NCBI GenBank assembly: GCA_007117235.1
Contig: SKGY01000002.1
Coordinates: forward strand, 1 to 5,008
Length of the DNA stretch: 5,008 bases
Source of the DNA: Balneolaceae bacterium
GTDB taxonomy: Bacteria > Bacteroidota > Rhodothermia > Balneolales > Balneolaceae
Direction of reading: 5' to 3'
In this document: piece after piece, positions 1 through 5,008 of the stretch
How the letters are laid out: each line of letters begins with the position of its first letter
Position numbering within the stretch: position 1 is the stretch's first letter
Made by a program: the position numbers and the translations under genes
Notes under the pieces: model-generated
Databases searched by the model: none
Seen by the model: the letters and a program-made list of their open reading frames with translations, nothing else
What the model was told of the DNA's origin: nothing

Positions 1-1
1 A

Positions 2-1657
2 GACTCCATTGCTTTCATAACGAATATTACAAGTCAAGGCTCTTTCAGGGAGGTACTTTTGAAACACGGTGACCGTCGGGTTATCAAAGCGAGTACGCCA
101 ATTCCTGGCTTTAACCATCATCTATTCTCTTTTTTCAGGATGTTGATTATCAACGTATATTTTGGGCTTTTTGTGTTTGCAATATTGTCTATGACAGGCA
201 GAGATCTGTTTAGCTTATTTGGTCAGAGCAGAAAATTCAAGCATCGGCTGTTGGATGGGTTAACATTAGCCACAATTCTTTTTCTTACCGGCTTGATTAT
301 TGTTACTCAAATAGCTGTGGGTTATCAAAATGAAAAAAATGTAGAGCGTGATTTAATTATAAAATTAAACAGCTTAAGTGAATCGCTCAGAAGCGACATC
401 GACAATCTTGGGTCACCTGATTACTATAGCAGACTTAACGAGTTTGCCGGAGCAATTAATGTTGATGCAATACTGTATGCCGGACCTAACGTAATTGATT
501 CTACTACCCCTCAGATTTTTCAGGAGCACTTAATGCCGCGCTCAATGCCGTACACTGTTTATGATTTTTTGTATAACAGGCAAAGAAGGCACTTTATTAG
601 CGAGGCCAAAATTGGGAATGAAGAGCTTTTAATTGGATATCGGGCGTTATTAAACAGCAGTAATGAGCCTATCGCTACAATTGCAATACCAACATTTGTT
701 CAATCCCCTGTTTACAGGGAGCAGCTGTTAAATACGACAAGCTATCTGTTTGGTGTTTATCTGGCAATTTTTGGATTGTTCATCTTTGGAACTGTTCTGT
801 TTTCCAATCAGCTTACAAAGCCCTTGAGAATAATTCAGGCCGGTTTGACAAAAATTACACGTGGCGGTTCTCAAAATATGGTGGATGTTACCAGTGATGA
901 TGAAATTGGATCTTTGGCAAAAGCATATAACGAAATGGTTCAGAGGCTTGATGTTGCTCAAAAAGAATTGATTAGCGCTGAACGAGAAGCTGCATGGAAA
1001 GAGATGGCGCAACAGGTTGCTCACGAGATTAAAAATCCATTGACACCGATGAAGCTCAATCTCCAACACCTACAAAGGCAGCTTAAAGAAAATCCTGAAA
1101 ATGTGATGGAGCTGAAACCGATTATTGAAAGAACGGCTGCAAATATTATTGAACAGATTGAATCGCTCAATAAGATTGCATCTGACTTCTCAAAGTTTGC
1201 AAAACCCGTTCAGGAATCACGAAGTCCGGTTGATCTGAATAAGCTTATTACATCTGTAGCAGATCTATATGCCAATAATGATTCTGTTGAAATTCGTCTG
1301 CACCCTTCGAAGAAATCCATTATGGTATTAGGTGTTGAAGATGAATTAAGAAGAGTGCTAATAAATCTGATTAAAAATGGAATTGAAGCCAGTACATCCC
1401 AAACTGCTATCATAGATGTATCACTTAGTATATCTAAAAACAGTGCTGTGATGTCAATTTCTGATTACGGGAAAGGCATTTCAGATGCAGATAAAGAGAG
1501 AATTTTTGTTCCAAATTTTTCAACCAAATCAAGTGGGACGGGTCTGGGGCTTGCAATTACAAAACGAATTGTAATCGCTCATCAAGGAGACATCTGGTTT
1601 GAATCAAGCCCGGAAAGGAATACGACTTTTTATGTTCAGTTACCCCTCATCAGTTAA
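2..1657 (+). CDS. NtrY-like membrane sensor histidine kinase, 5' end missing (C-terminal part)
   Basis: This is a sensor kinase that would autophosphorylate on a His and pass the phosphate to an unseen response regulator. The frame is open to the left edge, so the gene probably begins outside the window. Residues are numbered from the first in-frame start-like codon, TTG at 59. Hydrophobic segments lie at about 28-46, 68-88 and 226-249. A basic loop (about 47-67) between the first two places the 90-225 region outside; that region resembles the Cache-like sensor of large Bacteroidota kinases. A HAMP linker follows (about 250-303). The dimerisation helix carries HEIKNPLTP, with His322 as phosphoacceptor. 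The ATPase domain has the N box (NLIKNGIEAS, Asn440), G1 (DYGKGI, Asp469), F box (FVPNF, 483-487) and G2 (GTGLGLAI, 493-500). No receiver domain follows. TTG at 59 has GGGAGG at 48-53 before it, so a 532-residue protein is possible but less likely. Target and signal are unknown. Confidence 0.92.
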   Translation, partial: DSIAFITNITSQGSFREVLLKHGDRRVIKASTPIPGFNHHLFSFFRMLIINVYFGLFVFAILSMTGRDLFSLFGQSRKFKHRLLDGLTLATILFLTGLIIVTQIAVGYQNEKNVERDLIIKLNSLSESLRSDIDNLGSPDYYSRLNEFAGAINVDAILYAGPNVIDSTTPQIFQEHLMPRSMPYTVYDFLYNRQRRHFISEAKIGNEELLIGYRALLNSSNEPIATIAIPTFVQSPVYREQLLNTTSYLFGVYLAIFGLFIFGTVLFSNQLTKPLRIIQAGLTKITRGGSQNMVDVTSDDEIGSLAKAYNEMVQRLDVAQKELISAEREAAWKEMAQQVAHEIKNPLTPMKLNLQHLQRQLKENPENVMELKPIIERTAANIIEQIESLNKIASDFSKFAKPVQESRSPVDLNKLITSVADLYANNDSVEIRLHPSKKSIMVLGVEDELRRVLINLIKNGIEASTSQTAIIDVSLSISKNSAVMSISDYGKGISDADKERIFVPNFSTKSSGTGLGLAITKRIVIAHQGDIWFESSPERNTTFYVQLPLIS

Positions 1658-1721
1658 CTAACTGTTCAATTCGTAATTCATACTTCCCTAATTTCTCCGT
1701 ACCATCTTGCCACTATAGCCG

Positions 1722-3092
1722 ATGGATACAAATCAGACGACATATAAAACCGATATTTTCAAGGAGGTCTCTACTCTTCTTAAGGTTGGCATTCCTGTAA
1801 TAATTGCTCAACTCCTGCAGATGAGCATGAGCTTTGTTGATACGGTAATGGCGGGCAGATTATCACCTGAGGATCTTGCCGCTATTGCGGTGGGTTCGAG
1901 CATTCTTCTTCCATTTATTGTTTTCTGTCTTGGTTGTATGATGGCTGTAACCCCAATTGTTGCACAGAACGTGGGATCAAGAAAATTTAAACAGATTGGG
2001 AAAAATGCCCGGCAGGTACTTTGGCTCAGTCAAATACTTGCCATCCCAAGTTTTTTTCTACTCAGACACCTCGATTTTGCATTTCCTCTGATTGGCGTTA
2101 CCGAAGAGATCATCCCAATCGCCAGTGGCTATTTGAAAGCAATTGCATGGGGTATTTTTCCGGCTTACGCATTTGGAGCGCTAAGATATTTCAGCGAGGG
2201 ACTCAGCGTAACTCGTCCTGCCATGTACATTGCGGGCATTGGTTTGTTGGTTAATATACCGGCAAACTACGTGTTGATGTTTGGTAAACTTGGTTTCCCC
2301 CAGCTAGGCGCGGTAGGTACAGGCTATGCGTCGGCTATCGTATTCTTTGTGATGTTTGTGGCAATGCTTTGGTTTACCGTTGATTTCGACGCCTACAAGC
2401 GATTCGACATTTTCGGAAAATTCAGATGGCCGGAAAAAGTGTATCTATTCGAGCTGCTTAGAATTGGAGTTCCCATAGGGATTAGTACAACCATGGAAGT
2501 GTCGATGTTTGCAGTGGTGAGCCTTTTGGTAAGTACAATAAGTACGTTAGCAATTGCCGGTCATCAGATAGCTATAAACTTTGCTTCAATGATGTTTATG
2601 ATTCCATTTGGCCTTTCGGTAGCTATTTCTGCCAGAGTGGGTCAATCCATAGGAAGAAAAAAACCAAAAGAAGCACGATTTCGCGGATTTGTTGGCGTTG
2701 GGGTGGCTAGTGTATTAATGATGTTATCTGCCCTGTTCATCTTTCTCTTCCCTGAAAAAATCAGCAGTATCTATACCGATGATGCCGATGTTATAGCCGT
2801 TGCCGTTCAACTTCTATTTATGGCAGCAATTTTTCAACTTTCAGACGGGCTTCAGGTTAGCGGTTTTGGTGCTTTACGTGGTCTCAAAGATACCAAAGTT
2901 CCTATGTATGTAAATTTGGTAGCCTATTGGTTGGTGGGTATTCCAGTTGCGTACTATCTTGGTTTTGTTGCAGATTACGGTGCACCGGGTTTATGGATGG
3001 GATTAATTTCGGGACTCACCGTTGCAGGAATACTTCATAACGTTCGATTCTTCATTAAAACTAAGTCTCTGCAACACAATACTGATTCTTAA
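1722..3092 (+). CDS. MATE family (NorM-like) Na+/H+-coupled multidrug efflux transporter
   Basis: This 456-residue inner-membrane antiporter would expel organic cations or other small molecules in exchange for Na+ or H+. Its length and two-lobed layout (about 20-225 and 240-445, six helices each) fit the MATE family. The first helix has the typical FVDTVMAGRLSPE (38-50), and the C-terminal lobe has DGLQVSGFGALRG (375-387). Three acidic residues shown to matter in Vibrio cholerae NorM appear conserved by hand alignment: Asp40 (NorM Asp36), Glu259 (Glu255) and Asp375 (Asp371). This suggests a working NorM-type pump. The ATG at 1722 leaves the usual short tail before helix 1 and has no purine-rich ribosome binding site. 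AAGGAGG at 1761-1767 lies inside the gene with no suitable start after it. The gene sits 64 bases after the kinase and 103 bases before the polyketide synthase. The substrate cannot be read from the sequence; export of the neighbouring pathway's product is speculation. Confidence 0.95.
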   Translation: MDTNQTTYKTDIFKEVSTLLKVGIPVIIAQLLQMSMSFVDTVMAGRLSPEDLAAIAVGSSILLPFIVFCLGCMMAVTPIVAQNVGSRKFKQIGKNARQVLWLSQILAIPSFFLLRHLDFAFPLIGVTEEIIPIASGYLKAIAWGIFPAYAFGALRYFSEGLSVTRPAMYIAGIGLLVNIPANYVLMFGKLGFPQLGAVGTGYASAIVFFVMFVAMLWFTVDFDAYKRFDIFGKFRWPEKVYLFELLRIGVPIGISTTMEVSMFAVVSLLVSTISTLAIAGHQIAINFASMMFMIPFGLSVAISARVGQSIGRKKPKEARFRGFVGVGVASVLMMLSALFIFLFPEKISSIYTDDADVIAVAVQLLFMAAIFQLSDGLQVSGFGALRGLKDTKVPMYVNLVAYWLVGIPVAYYLGFVADYGAPGLWMGLISGLTVAGILHNVRFFIKTKSLQHNTDS

Positions 3093-3093
3093 T

Positions 3094-3103
3094 TTCTGCA
3101 GAA
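3094..3103. repeat. Perfect 10-bp palindrome TTCTGCAGAA
   Basis: TTCTGCAGAA reads the same on both strands and starts one base after the MATE stop codon. It has no loop, so a dimeric DNA-binding protein site is more natural than an RNA hairpin. It overlaps the 5' arm of the weak hairpin at 3100-3120. It may be chance in AT-rich spacer DNA. Confidence 0.4.
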
Positions 3104-3120
3104 CCGATATGTAGGGTTTT
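3100..3120 (+). terminator. Possible weak hairpin plus T-run after the MATE gene
   Basis: Bases 3100-3105 (AGAACC) can pair with 3115-3120 (GGTTTT), including one G-U pair, around a 9-base loop. The 3' arm sits within a run of five T (3117-3121). It starts 7 bases after the MATE stop codon, where a terminator would be expected. The stem is short and poor in GC, so termination may be partial or absent. Confidence 0.25.
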
Positions 3121-3132
3121 TGTAAGCATTTG

Positions 3133-3162
3133 TTTGAACGAACTGCGAATTATTTATCTTAA
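3133..3162 (+). promoter_or_regulatory. Candidate promoter of the polyketide synthase/methyltransferase pair
   Basis: TTTG at 3133-3136 is followed after 18 bases by TATCTTAA at 3155-3162. The layout resembles the Bacteroidota primary sigma pattern of a TTTG element about 19 bases before TAnnTTTG, although the last two bases of the second element do not match. A sigma-70 reading (TTGAAC at 3134-3139) gives no well-spaced -10 box. Start of transcription would fall near 3168, about 28 bases before the ATG at 3196. This is the longest spacer in the window and the natural place for a promoter. Confidence 0.3.
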
Positions 3163-3178
3163 TTAAGTAGTGTTCAAA
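3133..3178. repeat. 7-bp inverted repeat TTTGAAC / GTTCAAA flanking a palindrome
   Basis: TTTGAAC (3133-3139) and its exact reverse complement GTTCAAA (3172-3178) are separated by 32 bases. Between them, slightly right of centre, lies a second perfect palindrome, CTTAATTAAG (3158-3167), which overlaps the candidate -10 element. The arrangement could be an operator for a dimeric regulator or a coincidence of AT-rich sequence. No regulator gene is adjacent in the window. Confidence 0.35.
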
Positions 3179-3195
3179 ACTTAAGCCGCACTGCC

Positions 3196-4284
3196 ATGTC
3201 TGCATTTATACATCAAATTTCTACCGCCCTGCCCGAATTCAAATACTCACAGTGTGAGTTGAGAGATCACATGAAAGAGATTGTACCCGGCAGCGAAAGA
3301 GACAAGCGAATTATTCATCATCTCTATGCAAAGTCCGGAATAGAGACCAGATATTCAGCCGTTGAAGATTTCAGGCATACTGAAAATCACACTCTTTTTT
3401 TTAATGGTCAGGGTGCAACTCCGGGCACAAAAAGTAGAAATGAAATCTACATATCCAAAGGAAGAGAGCTTTTTGTTCAAGTCGCAAAAAACTTAATTAA
3501 CGATTCAGAATTTTCTCCTGAAGATATTACCCACATCGTTACAGTCTCATGCACAGGTTTTTATGCGCCGGGACCCGATTATGACATCATCAACGCATTG
3601 GGGTTGAAGTCAAGCACCGAACGATACCATCTGGGTTTTATGGGATGCTATGCAGCCATTCCAGCACTGAAACTGGCCAATCAAATCTGCAATGCCAATC
3701 AAAATGCAACTGTGATGATAGTTAGCGTTGAGCTATGTACACTTCATTTTCAGGCAGATTCCAAGATGGACAATCTACTTTCAACATCCGTTTTTGCCGA
3801 TGGTGGCGCAGGGGCAATAGTCAGCAACAGAGACCCAAAAAAATCATCTTATAAAATTGATGGGTTTGCTTCAGCAATTACAGAAAAGGGAGAGAAAGAT
3901 ATGGCCTGGACTATTGGCGACCAGGGGTTTAATATGATTCTCTCTACATACATTCCAGAACTTTTGGGGGAAGGGCTCCAGCCGTTTTTAAGCCCGGTAT
4001 TGAAACAGTTCAACCTCTCAATAGAAGAAATTGATCATTGGGCTGTTCATCCTGGTGGAAGAGCCATACTGGATAAAGTAGTTTCAACACTTTCAATACC
4101 TGAAAGCGCCTTGGCCTCTTCCAGAAATGTGCTTTCTGATTATGGAAATATGAGCAGCGCAACAGTATTATTTGTTTTGAAAGAGTTATTAAGTGATTCA
4201 AAAAATCAGACCTCTGGCAAAACATTGGCAATGGCATTTGGCCCTGGTCTCACGCTTGAGTCTGCACTGCTAACTAAAATGTAA
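3196..4284 (+). CDS. Type III polyketide synthase (chalcone/stilbene synthase superfamily)
   Basis: This 362-residue soluble, homodimeric-type enzyme would load an acyl-CoA starter, extend it with malonyl-CoA and cyclise the chain without an acyl carrier protein. The triad is complete: nucleophile Cys151 (GFMGCYAAIPALKLA), His285 (HPGGRAILD) and Asn318 (DYGNMSSATV). The His-to-Asn spacing of 33 equals that of plant chalcone synthase (His303, Asn336). The C-terminal loop AFGPGLTLE (347-355) matches the family's GFGPG. By hand alignment Phe200 and Phe245 match the gatekeepers Phe215 and Phe265. Positions lining the plant cavity differ in VELCTLHF (178-185). This argues against flavonoid chemistry and for an alkylresorcinol, alkylpyrone or similar product, but starter and product cannot be deduced. 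The ATG at 3196 gives the normal N-terminus and lacks a clear ribosome binding site. A methyltransferase follows 25 bases downstream, probably in the same transcript. Confidence 0.95.
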   Translation: MSAFIHQISTALPEFKYSQCELRDHMKEIVPGSERDKRIIHHLYAKSGIETRYSAVEDFRHTENHTLFFNGQGATPGTKSRNEIYISKGRELFVQVAKNLINDSEFSPEDITHIVTVSCTGFYAPGPDYDIINALGLKSSTERYHLGFMGCYAAIPALKLANQICNANQNATVMIVSVELCTLHFQADSKMDNLLSTSVFADGGAGAIVSNRDPKKSSYKIDGFASAITEKGEKDMAWTIGDQGFNMILSTYIPELLGEGLQPFLSPVLKQFNLSIEEIDHWAVHPGGRAILDKVVSTLSIPESALASSRNVLSDYGNMSSATVLFVLKELLSDSKNQTSGKTLAMAFGPGLTLESALLTKM

Positions 4285-4309
4285 TTTCTGTAACTCATCA
4301 TCCGTCCCT

Positions 4310-5008
4310 ATGCCTCTATTCCTTCAAAACCGTGATGTGCATATTAAAGAGTGGATGGATAGTCCCGACTGCGACCCTGAACTTTTAAATCAGACCTATC
4401 GTCAATTTTCTACTATCAACAGATTATTATCGGGATGGGGAGCACTTTACGATGATTACATCAAGCCAATTTTAGTTGAAAAAAAGTCAGGTGAATCATC
4501 CATTTTGGATATTGGCTGTGGTGGTGGTGATGTAATCAAATATCTGATCGAAAGAACTAAAAAGGATGGGTTGAATGTCTGCTTTACAGGAATAGATCCT
4601 GATCAACGATCTATAGATTATCTGTCAACGCTTGAATGGCCTGATGATGTTGATTTCAAAGCGGTCACTTCAAATCAGCTCAAAGATGAGGGTTTGACTT
4701 ATGACATTGTTATTTCCAATCATCTTCTTCACCATCTCAGTGAAGATGAAATCATAGCAATTTGCCACGACTCAGAGAGTTTATGCCGGGATCTGATCCT
4801 TTTTAATGATATTGAGAGAAGCGACATCGGATACCTCTCTTTTTCGGCTATTGCTCCAATTTTATTTAGGAACAGCTACATCGCAGCAGATGGTAAGATA
4901 TCCATCAAACGCAGCTTCAGAAAAGGTGAGCTTCATAACGTTTTACCGGAAGGATGGGACGTTTCAAGAAAATTCCCATTTCGATTGATTGCAACTTTCA
5001 GACCCCAA
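4310..5008 (+). CDS. Class I SAM-dependent methyltransferase, tailoring partner of the polyketide synthase (3' end cut by window)
   Basis: This cytoplasmic Rossmann-fold enzyme would transfer a methyl group from S-adenosylmethionine to a small molecule. The frame runs 233 codons from the ATG at 4310 to the edge without a stop. The visible sequence already contains the final strand region (FPFRLIATF, 222-230), so the stop is probably only a few codons away. The SAM-binding glycine motif is LDIGCGGGD (66-74), followed by the acidic GIDPD (94-98) and the YDIVISNHLLHHL strand (131-143). The N-terminal part, with WMDSPDCDPELL (15-26) and INRLLSGWG (36-44), resembles methyltransferases found beside bacterial type III polyketide synthases. 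Those in phenolic-lipid loci (SrsB, BpsB) methylate the synthase product. The 25-base gap suggests co-transcription and methylation of a hydroxyl or ring carbon, which is inference. No clear ribosome binding site precedes the start. Confidence 0.9.
   Translation, partial: MPLFLQNRDVHIKEWMDSPDCDPELLNQTYRQFSTINRLLSGWGALYDDYIKPILVEKKSGESSILDIGCGGGDVIKYLIERTKKDGLNVCFTGIDPDQRSIDYLSTLEWPDDVDFKAVTSNQLKDEGLTYDIVISNHLLHHLSEDEIIAICHDSESLCRDLILFNDIERSDIGYLSFSAIAPILFRNSYIAADGKISIKRSFRKGELHNVLPEGWDVSRKFPFRLIATFRPQ

Noticed and set aside
728..1069. Minus-strand open frame of 113 codons inside the kinase gene
   Set aside because: It lies wholly opposite the HAMP and His-box coding sequence, has no recognisable domain, and is a shadow of a well-supported gene.
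1210..1413. Minus-strand open frame of 67 codons inside the kinase gene
   Set aside because: It is opposite the ATPase-domain coding sequence and has no family features.
1651..1664. Inverted repeat CAGTTA/TAACTG across the kinase stop codon
   Set aside because: At most a 5-bp stem with a 4-base loop and no T-run after it, so not credible as a terminator.
1658..1721. Promoter for the MATE gene in the 64-base spacer
   Set aside because: I could not find a properly spaced pair of promoter elements; the bases are pyrimidine-rich and featureless.
1761..1767. AAGGAGG, a perfect Shine-Dalgarno-like string
   Set aside because: It lies inside the MATE gene; no ATG, GTG or TTG follows at proper spacing in frame, and a later start would cut into the first membrane helix.
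2021..2254. Second plus-strand frame of 77 codons inside the MATE gene
   Set aside because: It is out of frame with a clear transporter, and its residue mix does not look like a protein family.
4010..4237. Minus-strand open frame of 75 codons inside the polyketide synthase gene
   Set aside because: It is opposite the conserved His and Asn motif region, whose conservation explains the sequence.
4806..4988. Plus-strand open frame of 60 codons near the right edge
   Set aside because: It is in another frame within the methyltransferase, whose motifs and continuous 233-codon frame are convincing.

Overview
The window is a compact stretch with every gene on the + strand and no mobile element, RNA gene or CRISPR signal that I can see. 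Base composition is moderately AT-rich. The starts lack purine-rich ribosome binding sites. The first gene encodes a large multi-membrane NtrY-like histidine kinase. Together these suggest the Bacteroidota/Balneolota/Rhodothermota group; this is inference from style and protein resemblance, not proof.

Layout: (1) positions 2-1657, the C-terminal part of a membrane sensor histidine kinase whose reading frame is open to the left edge; (2) 1722-3092, a complete MATE-family cation/drug antiporter; (3) 3093-3195, a 103-base spacer with two perfect 10-bp palindromes, a 7-bp inverted repeat and a weak promoter-like pair, the most plausible transcription start in the window; (4) 3196-4284, a complete type III polyketide synthase of the chalcone/stilbene synthase superfamily with an intact Cys-His-Asn triad; (5) 4310-5008, a class I SAM-dependent methyltransferase with no stop before the right edge but probably complete within a few codons.

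The last two genes lie 25 bases apart and look like the start of a small biosynthetic operon: the synthase would build a polyketide ring (alkylresorcinol, alkylpyrone or related) and the methyltransferase would O- or C-methylate it. Comparable pairs are known from bacterial phenolic-lipid loci such as srsA-srsB of Streptomyces and bpsA-bpsB of Bacillus, where a tailoring oxidoreductase can follow; whether one follows here lies outside the window. The MATE pump upstream could export the product, but its separate spacer makes this only a possibility. The kinase has no response regulator beside it in this window, so its target is unknown.

I found no clearly unprecedented system. The polyketide synthase/methyltransferase pair and its palindrome-rich upstream region most merit a second look.
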